Assembly: GCF_003206645.1 (NCBI RefSeq) | Contig: NZ_PZJP01000005.1 | Location: 228,836 to 292,835, forward strand | Direction: 5' to 3' | Length of the DNA stretch: 64,000 bases | Source: Salinicola aestuarinus | GTDB taxonomy: Bacteria; Pseudomonadota; Gammaproteobacteria; Pseudomonadales; Halomonadaceae | Shown here: piece after piece, positions 28,568-37,223 of the stretch | How positions within the stretch are numbered: position 1 is the stretch's first letter | Layout: each line of letters starts with the position of its first letter | Notes under the pieces: model-generated | Database searches by the model: none | What the model was told of the DNA's origin: nothing | The model's input: the letters and a program-made list of their open reading frames with translations, nothing else | Position numbers and translations under genes: made by a program

Positions 28568-28819
28568 GGTCATCCTCGTCATCTATGGCGCACGTCCAGT
28601 GCGGCCTGGCCTTCATTCTGGCGATCGATTCCGGGTTCTTCGCCGGGAGATCGATTCGTCGTTCGGGGTCACGGTCAGGTGCCCTCGGCGTCGTGCTGCC
28701 GATAGGGAGAAAGATTAGGCGATAGGTCTGGGTGCCGCGACCGTCGCTGGTGTTCTTCCTTGCTGCGCCCCCCTCTTAGGTCGCATATCGCCAGATGAGC
28801 CTCCTGTGGTGTTATCACG

Positions 28820-28840
28820 TCAATAATATTATTGATAATT
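28820..28840. promoter_or_regulatory. Candidate GntR operator before the dehydratase
   Basis: The perfect palindrome TCAATAATATTATTGA (28820-28835) runs on as TAATT and sits just before the AGGAGG site of the dehydratase gene. The 13-mer ATTATTGAYAATT recurs in front of tctC (31625-31643). Both targets flank the GntR gene at 30663, so control by that regulator is likely but inferred. Confidence 0.65.
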
Positions 28841-28851
28841 CAGGAGGCGAC

Positions 28852-30618
28852 ATGCGCCACGATGACGCTCGCGATGGCAGTGATCCGGTGAATGGCAACG
28901 ACGAAGCCCCCAAGACCGGACTCAATCAGGGGTTGGCGAACTACGGCGACGAGGGCTTCTCGCTCTTTCTGCGCAAGGCATTCATCAAAGGCGCGGGCTA
29001 CAGCGATGACGCGCTGAACCGCACCATCGTAGGCATCATCAATACCGGCAGCGGCTACAACCCGTGTCACGGCAACGCGCCGCAACTGATCGAGGCGGTC
29101 AAGCGTGGCGTGATGCTGGAAGGCGGCCTGCCCATCGACTTCCCCACCATCTCTGTCGCCGAAAGCTTTTCCACGCCGACCAGCATGTACCTGCGCAACC
29201 TCATGGCGATGGATACCGAAGAGATGATCCGCGCCCAGCCGATGGATGCGGTGGTGCTGATCGGCGGCTGCGACAAGACGGTGCCGGCGCAGTTGATGGG
29301 CGCGGCGTCGGCCAATCTACCGATGATCGAGCTGGTCACCGGGGCGATGCTCACCAGCGGCCATCGCGGCGTCCGGGTCGGTGCCTGTACCGACTGCCGG
29401 CGCTACTGGGGCATGTATCGCGGCCAGGAGATCGACGAGGCCGAGATCGAGGAGGTCAACGCCAAGCTGGTCGGGAGCGTGGGTACCTGTTCGGTGATGG
29501 GGACCGCCAGCACCATGGCGTGTCTCAGCGAGGCACTGGGGATCGCGCTACCGGGAAGCGCCTCGCCGCCGGCAGTGACCGCGGATCGGCTGCGGATCGC
29601 CGAGTGGAGCGGCCGCCAGGCGGTCATCAACGCCCGTACTCGGGTGACGCCGGACCGGATTCTCACTGAAAAAGCGTTCGAGAACGCGCTGCGTGTGCTG
29701 CTGGCGATCGGCGGCTCTACCAACGGCATCATCCACCTCACCGCCATCGCAGGGCGCATGGGGCTGGATATCGATCTGGAAGCCTTCGACCGTATGGGCC
29801 GCGAGACGCCCGTATTGGTGGACCTCAAGCCCTCCGGGCAGCATTACATGGAGGATCTACACCGCGCCGGCGGGCTGATAACGGTGCTGCGCGAGCTCAA
29901 GCCACTGCTGCATCTCGACGCGCTGACCGTTAGCGGGCGCACCCTCGGCGAGGAGATTGATGCCGTACCGGCGTTCGAGCAGACAGTCGTGTATCGCTTC
30001 GATGATCCGCTTTACCCGAGCGGCGGCATCGCTTTCCTGCGCGGCAACCTCGCCCCCGGCGGCGCGATCATCAAGCAGTCCGCCGCCGATCCGGCATTGA
30101 TGGAGCACGAGGGGCGGGCGGTGGTGTTCGAGAGCGCCGAGGACATGGCGGCGCGAATCGACGACCCCGGGCTCGACGTCAACGTCGACGACATTCTGGT
30201 GCTCAAACGGATCGGCCCGGTGGGGGCGCCGGGGATGCCCGAGGCAGGCTACATGCCGATCCCGCGCAAGCTGGCGCGTCAGGGGGTGCGCGACATGGTG
30301 CGGATCTCCGACGGGCGCATGAGCGGCACCGCCGCCGGTACCATCGTGCTTCACGTCACGCCGGAGTCGGCCCTGGGGGGGCCGCTCGCACTGGTGGAAA
30401 GCGGCGACCGCATCCGCTTGAGCGTGCGCGAGCGCGCTCTGGAGTTGCTGGTCGACGAGGCGGAACTCGAGCGCCGCCGGCAGGGGTGGAAGCCGCTGCC
30501 CATCGTTGCCGAGCGCGGCTATCGCAAGCTCTTCTTCGAGCAGATCACTCAGGCGGACAAGGGCTGCGACTTCGAATTTCTGCGCCCGCCCAGCATGCAG
30601 GGGCGCGTGCCGCGCTGA
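28852..30618 (+). CDS. IlvD/Edd-family sugar-acid dehydratase
   Basis: Iron-sulfur dehydratase of 588 residues. Cluster cysteines are about 72 (NPCHGNA), 140 (GGCDKTVPAQLMG) and 213 (GTCSVMGTASTMA). The KTVPA form is seen in aldonate dehydratases (arabinonate, xylonate, galactonate) rather than in IlvD, which has KNMPG as in the copy at 9712. It removes water from an aldonic acid to give a 2-keto-3-deoxy acid. The AGGAGG site sets the ATG at 28852. It opens a GntR-linked locus with a TctCBA importer, an enolase-superfamily protein and a DapA-type lyase. Confidence 0.9.
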   Translation: MRHDDARDGSDPVNGNDEAPKTGLNQGLANYGDEGFSLFLRKAFIKGAGYSDDALNRTIVGIINTGSGYNPCHGNAPQLIEAVKRGVMLEGGLPIDFPTISVAESFSTPTSMYLRNLMAMDTEEMIRAQPMDAVVLIGGCDKTVPAQLMGAASANLPMIELVTGAMLTSGHRGVRVGACTDCRRYWGMYRGQEIDEAEIEEVNAKLVGSVGTCSVMGTASTMACLSEALGIALPGSASPPAVTADRLRIAEWSGRQAVINARTRVTPDRILTEKAFENALRVLLAIGGSTNGIIHLTAIAGRMGLDIDLEAFDRMGRETPVLVDLKPSGQHYMEDLHRAGGLITVLRELKPLLHLDALTVSGRTLGEEIDAVPAFEQTVVYRFDDPLYPSGGIAFLRGNLAPGGAIIKQSAADPALMEHEGRAVVFESAEDMAARIDDPGLDVNVDDILVLKRIGPVGAPGMPEAGYMPIPRKLARQGVRDMVRISDGRMSGTAAGTIVLHVTPESALGGPLALVESGDRIRLSVRERALELLVDEAELERRRQGWKPLPIVAERGYRKLFFEQITQADKGCDFEFLRPPSMQGRVPR

Positions 30619-30662
30619 CGGACGGTGGCGTCGAATCGAGGAGATCCCGGCGAGAGAAGGAC

Positions 30663-31388
30663 TCAGCCGCCCTCGCGCTGCCGATAGAGCCGTAGGTAGC
30701 GCTCCTTGGAGGGCTGCAGGTGCTGATAGCAGAGTTGGGAGAACGCCTCACGGTCCTCGCGCTCGAGCGCGTCGATCATGCCGCGATGCTCGTCACGGGC
30801 GAGCTCGATGCTCTCGCGGTCGGTGGTGCCGATGAAGCGAATGGCGTGCGCCTTCTGGGCGAAGTCGTTGATCGTCTCCGAGAGATAGGGGTTGCCACAG
30901 GCCGCGAACAGGGTGCGGTGGAAGTCGATGTTGTGGCGAAACACCGCGCGCCAGTCGCTGCGTTCGATGGCTTCGCTGTGATCGCGCTGAATGCGGTTCA
31001 ACGCGTCGAGCAGTGACGATGGCGCCGGCAACGGAATCTGTGCGGCGGCGCGGCCCTCCAGCAGTTCGCGCATGGCGTAGATCGCCTCGACCTCGTCGGG
31101 TGTATAGGCGCGCACGAAGGCGCCGCGATTCTTGATTCGCTCGACCAGTCCTGCATTTTCGAGCTGGAAGAGCGCCTGGCGGACAACGTGGCGCTTGCCG
31201 TCGAAGCGTCGCATCAAATCTTCCTCGACCAGCCGCTCACGGGGGTGAAGGCGGCTGAGCACGATCTCCTCCTCGATCGCCGAGACGATGGCCGGCACGG
31301 TGACGCCGTCCGTGCTCGCGCTCGCGGCATCGTCGGCGACGAGCGCTTCGCGCTCGATGACGGGCTGGGAGGCGTCGCGATGGGGCAT
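30663..31388 (-). CDS. GntR family regulator, FCD-domain (FadR/VanR) type
   Basis: Regulator of 241 residues. The winged helix spans residues about 30-95 (HPRERLVEEDLMRRFDGKRHVVRQAL, then LVERIKNRGAFVRAYT), and the all-helical FCD ligand domain follows with metal-binding-type histidines in HNIDFHRTLF and DEHRGMIDAL. AAGGAGT lies before the ATG. It is transcribed against the dehydratase gene and divergent from tctC. A shared AT-rich dyad upstream of both structural units makes it the probable local repressor, with a sugar acid or its product as inducer. Confidence 0.92.
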   Translation of the reverse strand: MPHRDASQPVIEREALVADDAASASTDGVTVPAIVSAIEEEIVLSRLHPRERLVEEDLMRRFDGKRHVVRQALFQLENAGLVERIKNRGAFVRAYTPDEVEAIYAMRELLEGRAAAQIPLPAPSSLLDALNRIQRDHSEAIERSDWRAVFRHNIDFHRTLFAACGNPYLSETINDFAQKAHAIRFIGTTDRESIELARDEHRGMIDALEREDREAFSQLCYQHLQPSKERYLRLYRQREGG

Positions 31389-31711
31389 GGGGACTCCTTG
31401 AATGACGGTGGTGATCATTGTCCTGAGCGATGCGTGGCGCTTGCAGACGCACTTGGCACACCGCAGATGGCCGCTTCCAGGGCGCTGGGCGCGGTCCGTG
31501 CGCCTGGCGCATCGCCGACCGCCCGCGTTCGCATCGAGATACCTTGGTAAGCCCTGATGCATGGCATGGCAAGACCTTCGTTCAAGACGCGCACGGCGGC
31601 GATGCTGCTTTAGTCGTTATTGGCGTCAATATTATTGACAATTTAATCGACAAATTCATACGTTGCCATGGCAAGGCAACGATAACGGACTCCATCGACG
31701 AGGTTCCCGTC
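31389..31711. other. Divergent gntR-tctC intergenic region
   Basis: This 323-bp gap holds the tctC operator and promoter near its right end (see 31625-31643). The left 200 bp are GC-rich with no supported gene. Long frames that extend tctC upstream through it are shadows. Confidence 0.55.
31625..31643. promoter_or_regulatory. Candidate GntR operator and promoter before tctC
   Basis: GTCAATATTATTGAC is an inverted repeat with a single central base, continuing as AATT, and shares ATTATTGAYAATT with the site at 28820-28840. A perfect -35-like TTGACA (31635-31640) overlaps it, with a weak -10-like CATACG 16 bp further on. A repressor bound here would block the promoter. The motif sharing is seen; binding is inferred. 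Confidence 0.6.
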
Positions 31712-32773
31712 ATGCACGCCAACACGCTTTCGAACGCTATCAGGATTTCCCGAGTCGCCCGTCAGACGGGCCTCACCGAATCAATTGGCCGCCCGGCGGC
31801 CGCCCGACTCTGCGGGGTGCTCGGCCTGAGTGCCCTCGCAATTGCCATCGTGCCGCTGGCCCAGGCTCAGGAGTACGCCGGCGGTGATGAGGTCCGGGTC
31901 CTGCAGGGCTTCAAACCCGGCGGCGGCAGCGACGCTTTGGCGCAGCTGGTGCAGCCGAAGCTCGCCGAGATCCTCGGCGTCGACTTCGTCAACGAGTACA
32001 TGCCAGGAGCGACCGGCGCGGTCGCCTGGACTCGGCTCGCCAAGCAGTCGGCGAACGATGGCAGCGTCATCAGCATCACCAACACGCCAATGCTGATGAC
32101 CAACTACATCATGAACGATGCCATCACCTACACCACCGACGAGATGACGCCGATCGCCAACGTGGTCACCGATCCGGGCATCGTCGTGGTGAGCGCGGAC
32201 AGCCCCTTCGAGACCATCGAGGATCTGATGGAGGCGGCCGAACAGAATCCCGGAACCGTCACCATCGGTAATTCCGGCGTTGGCGGTGACGACTTCTTCA
32301 CCACCATCCAGCTCGAACAGGCGACCGGCCTGTCGTTCAAGCGAGTGCCGTTCCAGGGCGACGGCCCATCGGCGACGGCGGCAATGGGCGGCAAGATCGA
32401 TGCCAGCTTCAACAACGTCGGCAACGTCTATGGCCAAGTGGAATCGGGCAACCTGCGAGCGCTGGCGGTATTCGCGGCGGAGCGTTTAACGAGTCTGCCC
32501 GACGTTCCCACCATGCAGGAGAAAGGCATCGATATCGTCGCCGGCTCCTCGAGGGGTTACAGCGCACCGGCGGACATCCCCGACGACGCACGAGACCAGC
32601 TGATCGCGGCGTTCGAGACACTGGCGGACGATGAGGCGTTCCAGTCGCAGGCCGAGCAGCGAGCGATGAATCTCGACGTGGTCACCGGTGATGACTACGG
32701 CGAAATGATCGCCGACATGGAAGCCGAGTACCGCGATATCTGGCAAGAGGTCCGGGATCAGGTCTCGCAGTAA
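31712..32773 (+). CDS. tctC: Tripartite tricarboxylate transporter receptor TctC
   Basis: Periplasmic receptor of 353 residues. The signal segment near residues 33-53 (GLSALAIAIVPLAQAQ) is preceded by an unusually long basic leader of about 30 residues. Bug/TctC-type features include the VLQGFKPGGGSDALAQL loop and GNVYGQVESGNLRALAVFA. The ATG at 31712 lies downstream of an AT-rich operator. It is followed by tctB and tctA in the classic order. Family receptors bind carboxylates; here the neighbours point to a sugar acid. Confidence 0.92.
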   Translation: MHANTLSNAIRISRVARQTGLTESIGRPAAARLCGVLGLSALAIAIVPLAQAQEYAGGDEVRVLQGFKPGGGSDALAQLVQPKLAEILGVDFVNEYMPGATGAVAWTRLAKQSANDGSVISITNTPMLMTNYIMNDAITYTTDEMTPIANVVTDPGIVVVSADSPFETIEDLMEAAEQNPGTVTIGNSGVGGDDFFTTIQLEQATGLSFKRVPFQGDGPSATAAMGGKIDASFNNVGNVYGQVESGNLRALAVFAAERLTSLPDVPTMQEKGIDIVAGSSRGYSAPADIPDDARDQLIAAFETLADDEAFQSQAEQRAMNLDVVTGDDYGEMIADMEAEYRDIWQEVRDQVSQ

Positions 32774-32808
32774 ATCCCGTCACCACTGGCCCTACCAAGG
32801 GGAGCGCC

Positions 32809-33375
32809 ATGAACGTCAGTCGCCTGCTGCTCGGGGTTTTCGGAATCATCGTGGCCGCCACCTTCTACGTCGCGGCCGATGACTATCCGCGAGCCGCGGC
32901 CGAAATGCCGGTCATCTACGCGGTGGCGGTGGCGCTACTGTCGCTCGCCATGGTGCTAGATGAGCTGGTCTTCAAGCGCCGCCGCCTGGCGGCGCGGGAG
33001 GCAGGGGGCAGCGATATGGCGTCCGGTTCATCGGCAACCTCGACCGGGGGAGCGAACGAGCCATCGATGCGCGACGCCTCGCCACAGCGCGCGGCGCCGG
33101 CCGCGGCAGACAAGGATGAGGCGACGTCCACTGGAGGCAAGCGCTGGCTGGCGGTGGTAGCGATCTTTGCGCTGGCCGTGGCCTATGTGCTCACGCTGCA
33201 GACGCTGGGCTATATCTTCGCCACGGCGCTGTTCATGGCGCTGGCGCTCGGCGTGATCGGCACCGTGCGGTGGCCCTTCGCGGTCATCGGCAGCGCGGTG
33301 CTGATCGCGATGATCTGTCTAGTTTTCATCGGGTTCCTGGGGCTGCCGATTCCTCTGCTGCCGGCCTTCGTCTGA
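32809..33375 (+). CDS. tctB: Tripartite tricarboxylate transporter small permease TctB
   Basis: Membrane protein of 188 residues with the four-helix TctB plan: two helices in the first 50 residues, then a hydrophilic Ala/Ser/Gly-rich loop of about 55 residues, and two helices in RWLAVVAIFALAVAYVLTLQ and beyond, ending LGLPIPLLPAF. The interhelix loop is longer than is common. AAGGGGAGC precedes the start. It lies between tctC and tctA. Confidence 0.9.
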   Translation: MNVSRLLLGVFGIIVAATFYVAADDYPRAAAEMPVIYAVAVALLSLAMVLDELVFKRRRLAAREAGGSDMASGSSATSTGGANEPSMRDASPQRAAPAAADKDEATSTGGKRWLAVVAIFALAVAYVLTLQTLGYIFATALFMALALGVIGTVRWPFAVIGSAVLIAMICLVFIGFLGLPIPLLPAFV

Positions 33376-33434
33376 GCGCCTCTGGCGTGTGATACGAACC
33401 CGCTAGCGTCTCGACGAAAGGAGAGTCAACGCGC

Positions 33435-34946
33435 ATGGATTCCTCTCTGGTGATGATCGGGCTGACCAACGTCCTGAGCATCAACAACATCGCCTGCATT
33501 CTGGGTGGCACGGCGCTGGGGCTGTTTGTCGGCGCCATGCCGGGACTCTCGGCCACCATGGCGCTCGCGCTGCTGCTGCCGCTGACCTTCAGCTTCGACC
33601 CGGCGACGGGCTTGAGCATGCTCGCCGCGCTCTATGTGGGCGCCTCCTACGGCGGCTCCATCGCCGCCATCCTGTTGCGCACGCCGGGGACGCCCTCGGC
33701 TGCAGCAACCGTGCTCGACGGCTTTCCACTCTCTCAGCAGGGCAAGGCGGGACACGCCCTCGGGGTGTCGCTGTTCGCCTCCTTCTTCGGCGGTCTCATG
33801 AGCGGTATCGCGCTGCTCACGGCGGCGCCATTGCTGGGTACGCTGGTGCTGGAGTTCGGCCCGGTGGAGCTCTTCGCCATCGCCGTACTGGGGATCACCA
33901 TCATCGGTTCGCTGGCCCAGGGGTCAGTGATCAGCGGGCTACTCTCCGGCGGTCTCGGGCTGTTGATCAGCACGGTGGGGATGGACCTGACCACCGGCAC
34001 GCCGCGGATGACCTTCGACCAGATCAGCCTGTTCTCCGGAATCGACTTCACGGTCGCGCTGATCGGGCTCTTTTCGGTCCCGCAGGCGCTGACGCTGATC
34101 GAGAACTCGCATCAGGGCAACAAGGTCGCCAGCCGCATCACCGACCGGCTGGTGCCGCAGTGGAAGACGATCAAGCGCCTGATGCCCAATATCCTGCGCT
34201 CCAGCGGTATCGGCGTCGTGGTCGGGTTGATCCCCGGCACCGGCGGCGATACCGCGAGCTGGTTCGCTTACAACGAAGCCAAGCGCTTCGCCAAGGACAA
34301 GAGCGGCTTCGGCAAGGGGGAGATTGCCGGCGTCGCTGCGCCGGAGGCGGCCAATAACGCGGTGGTGGGTGGGGCGCTGATACCCACCATTGCGCTGGGA
34401 ATTCCGGGCAGCTCCTCCACGGCGATTCTGCTCGGCGCGCTGATGGTGCAGGGCATCCTGCCCGGGCCCAACCTGCTCACCGACTACGGCGACGTCACCT
34501 ACACCCTGATCTGGGCGGTGATCATGGCCAATATCGCGCTGCTGGTGGTGGGGCTGGCGTTCACCAAGATGAGCGTCTCGGTGACCCAGGTGCCCGACGG
34601 CTTCATTGCCTGCGCGATTCTCGCGCTCTGCATCATCGGCGCATTCGCCATCAACAACAGCCTGTTCGACGTCGGGCTGATGCTGGGCTTCGGGCTCTTC
34701 GGTTACTGGCTGAGCAAGGCCGGCGTATCACCGGCGCCGATGGTCATCGGGCTGATCCTGGGGCCTGTGATGGAGATCAGCTTTCAGCAGTCGATGCTGA
34801 TCGGCAACGACAGCTTCGGCGTCTTTCTCGAAAGCCCGATCGCCACGGTGCTGCTGATCATGGCGCTGCTCTCGATCCTTCAGGCAACGCCGCTGTTCAG
34901 CTGGTTGCGACGTCCGTTCAAGCGCCGCCTAGAGCGCAAGCGATAG
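33435..34946 (+). CDS. tctA: Tripartite tricarboxylate transporter large permease TctA
   Basis: Large inner-membrane permease of 503 residues with about 12 helices. Family motifs are GAMPGLSATMALALLLPLTF, ALYVGASYGGSIAAILLRTP and GLIPGTGGDTASWFAYNEAK, and the later GALIPTIALGIPGSSSTAILL. GAAAGGAGAG lies upstream. With TctC and TctB it forms a proton- or sodium-coupled uptake system. A partial hairpin (CCGATCCC...GGGATCGG, about 34960-34996) lies after the stop and may attenuate read-through to the enolase-family gene. Confidence 0.95.
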   Translation: MDSSLVMIGLTNVLSINNIACILGGTALGLFVGAMPGLSATMALALLLPLTFSFDPATGLSMLAALYVGASYGGSIAAILLRTPGTPSAAATVLDGFPLSQQGKAGHALGVSLFASFFGGLMSGIALLTAAPLLGTLVLEFGPVELFAIAVLGITIIGSLAQGSVISGLLSGGLGLLISTVGMDLTTGTPRMTFDQISLFSGIDFTVALIGLFSVPQALTLIENSHQGNKVASRITDRLVPQWKTIKRLMPNILRSSGIGVVVGLIPGTGGDTASWFAYNEAKRFAKDKSGFGKGEIAGVAAPEAANNAVVGGALIPTIALGIPGSSSTAILLGALMVQGILPGPNLLTDYGDVTYTLIWAVIMANIALLVVGLAFTKMSVSVTQVPDGFIACAILALCIIGAFAINNSLFDVGLMLGFGLFGYWLSKAGVSPAPMVIGLILGPVMEISFQQSMLIGNDSFGVFLESPIATVLLIMALLSILQATPLFSWLRRPFKRRLERKR

Positions 34947-35058
34947 CGGCGTTCGTCCCGGCCGATCCCGCGAGCCGACGACGTATGGGATCGGTCGGCC
35001 GTCACATGAGCGATTCGCTTATCGATCAACGACTCGACCCTTCACTGGAGAATGCTGC

Positions 35059-36180
35059 ATGACACGAATCACCGACGTTCAGGCCCGAACCATCAGCGTT
35101 GCGCTGGATAACCCCACCAGTTTTTCCAACCGCCAGGTATTGAAGCGCGACTATTGCCTGGTGCGCGTCACCGGTGACGACGGCGTCAGCGGCATCGGCT
35201 TCTGCTACGCCGGCAGCAACGCCGGCGAGGTGGTGACCCGGGCGGTGCGCGATCTGCTCAAACCCGTGCTCATCGGCCAGGACACCCATCGCGTCGAGGG
35301 GCTGTGGCAGGAGATGTACCAGGAAGGGCTGCTCCACGGGCGCACCGGCTCGGTGATGCGCGCGCTGAGCATCCTCGATGTCGCGTTGTGGGATCGCAAC
35401 GCCCGTGCCGCCAACCTACCGCTGCATCGCTTTCTCGGTGCCACCGACGAGGAGAGCGTGGCGGCCTACGCCAGTGGCGGTTACTACCTCGAGGGCAAGA
35501 CACCTCAGGACCTCGCCGACGAGATGACCGGCTACGTCGGCCAGGGTTTCGGGGCAGTGAAGATGAAGGTCGGGCGAGAGGATCTCGCCGGGGAAGAGGC
35601 GCGACTGGCGGCGGTGCGCGAGGCGATCGGCCCCGACGTGCTACTAATGATGGATGCCAACAATGCCTGGCGCGATCTGCCCACGGCGCTGGCGTTCGCG
35701 CGCATGGCGGAGCCCTATTCGCCCTACTGGATCGAGGAGCCGTTCAGCCCGGACGACATCGACAACCACCGCCGTCTGGCCGAGCGCACGCCGATTCCCG
35801 TCGCCACCGGTGAGATCGAGGCGGGGCGCTGGCGCTTCAAGGAGCTGCTCGACAAGGAGGCGGCGATGATCCTGCAGACGGATGCCGCGGTCTGCGGCGG
35901 GATCACCGAGTTTCGCCGCATCGCCGCGACGGCGGCGAGCTACGGCGTCGACATCTGTCCGCACTGGTTCCACGACCTGCACGTGCATCTGGTCGGTTCG
36001 ACCCCCAACGCGCCCTACGTCGAGTTCTTCGCCGACGATCAGGTGCTCAACTTCCGCAAGCTAATCGATACCCAACTGAGTTTCCGCGACGGCCGCCTGA
36101 TGCTACCGCAGACACCGGGGTTGGGCTTCGACTTCGACGAGGCGGCGCTCGATCGCTACGCCACCGGCCCCTGGGGCTGA
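35059..36180 (+). CDS. Mandelate racemase/muconate lactonizing enzyme family (probable sugar-acid dehydratase)
   Basis: Enolase-superfamily enzyme of 373 residues. The base Lys is in GAVKMKVG. Metal ligands are Asp in LLMMDANNAW, Glu in YWIEEPFSP and Glu in PVATGEIEAG. An Asp-His pair like that of mandelate racemase is in LQTDAAVCGG and CPHWFHDLHVHL. This layout suits mandelate-subgroup acid-sugar dehydratases. GGAGAATGC lies upstream. It lies between tctA and the DapA-type gene, so it probably dehydrates the imported acid. The exact sugar cannot be named from sequence alone. Confidence 0.88.
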   Translation: MTRITDVQARTISVALDNPTSFSNRQVLKRDYCLVRVTGDDGVSGIGFCYAGSNAGEVVTRAVRDLLKPVLIGQDTHRVEGLWQEMYQEGLLHGRTGSVMRALSILDVALWDRNARAANLPLHRFLGATDEESVAAYASGGYYLEGKTPQDLADEMTGYVGQGFGAVKMKVGREDLAGEEARLAAVREAIGPDVLLMMDANNAWRDLPTALAFARMAEPYSPYWIEEPFSPDDIDNHRRLAERTPIPVATGEIEAGRWRFKELLDKEAAMILQTDAAVCGGITEFRRIAATAASYGVDICPHWFHDLHVHLVGSTPNAPYVEFFADDQVLNFRKLIDTQLSFRDGRLMLPQTPGLGFDFDEAALDRYATGPWG

Positions 36181-36256
36181 GTCACGCCGCGTCGTCTCCG
36201 CCAGCGCCGCGCGCATGCCCGTTGGCGGGGCGCACTCGCACACTCTGGAGATCACC

Positions 36257-37180
36257 ATGTCCGTCAAGGCTCCCTGTGGCACCGTTCTCTCGCCGGTCAT
36301 CACGCCGTTCGGTGACGATCTCGCCCCGGATGCCGAGCGCTTCGTCGCCCACTGCCGCTGGCTGCTCGCCAACGACGTGGGGCTGGCGATTTTCGGCACC
36401 AACTCCGAGGCCAATTCACTGTCGCTGGTCGAGCGCCAGTTTTTGCTCGACCGGCTGATCGAGGCGGACGTCAACCCCGGCCGGCTGATGCCAGGCACCG
36501 GCTGCTGTTCGATACCCGAAAGCGTTGCGTTGACTCGCCATGCGATCGAGCAGGGTGTCGGCGGAGTGCTGATGCTGCCGCCGTTTTACTACAAGGGCGT
36601 CTCGGAGGAGGGCGTCTTTCGCTACTACGCCGAGGTGATCGAGCGGGTCGGCGACGACCGCCTCCGGCTCTATCTCTATCACATTCCCCCTGTGGCCCAG
36701 GTGCCTATCGGTCTCAAGCTGATCGAGCGGCTGGTGGCCCGCTACCCCGGTGTGGTAGCGGGCATCAAGGACAGCGGCGGCGACTGGGAGAACACCCGAG
36801 CGGTGATCGAGACCTTCAGCGGTGACGGGTTTCGCGTCTACGCCGGCAGCGAGCGCTTTTTGCTGCCGACGCTGCGTGCCGGCGGCGCGGGCTGTATCAG
36901 CGCGACGGCCAACGTCAATTCACGCGCCATCGCCGCACTCGGCGAGAACTGGGCGCTAGAGGGCGCCGACGCCCGCCAGACCGAGCTCAACGTCATCCGC
37001 GACATCTTCGAAAGCGTGCCGATGATTCCGGCGCTGAAGGCGGCCACCGCCCACTTCGCCAGTGATCCGCGCTGGGCTAGGGTGCGTCCGCCGTTGGTAG
37101 AGCTGGAAGCCAACCAGCGCCAGACGCTGCTCGAGGCGCTGGCGCGCGCCGGTTTCGATATGCCGGGACTCGGGGCATAG
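36257..37180 (+). CDS. DapA/N-acetylneuraminate lyase family aldolase or dehydratase
   Basis: Class I (Schiff-base) enzyme of 307 residues. Lys171 in VVAGIKDSGGDW forms the imine and Tyr141 in LYLYHIPPV is the catalytic tyrosine; the substrate loop is IFGTNSEANSLS, in place of the GTTGE loop of true DapA. In catabolic settings such proteins cleave or dehydrate 2-keto-3-deoxy sugar acids. The start at 36257 has GGAG upstream. Diaminopimelate synthesis is unlikely given the sugar-acid cluster and the altered loop. Confidence 0.88.
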   Translation: MSVKAPCGTVLSPVITPFGDDLAPDAERFVAHCRWLLANDVGLAIFGTNSEANSLSLVERQFLLDRLIEADVNPGRLMPGTGCCSIPESVALTRHAIEQGVGGVLMLPPFYYKGVSEEGVFRYYAEVIERVGDDRLRLYLYHIPPVAQVPIGLKLIERLVARYPGVVAGIKDSGGDWENTRAVIETFSGDGFRVYAGSERFLLPTLRAGGAGCISATANVNSRAIAALGENWALEGADARQTELNVIRDIFESVPMIPALKAATAHFASDPRWARVRPPLVELEANQRQTLLEALARAGFDMPGLGA

Positions 37181-37223
37181 TGCGTACGCAGGTCCCCTTG
37201 CATTCGACACCTGAGGAGCCGAT

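Noticed and set aside
28852..30618. Second dihydroxy-acid dehydratase (ilvD) copy
   Set aside because: The KTVPA form of the cysteine motif and the transport/regulator context fit sugar-acid dehydratases better; ilvD is at 9712.
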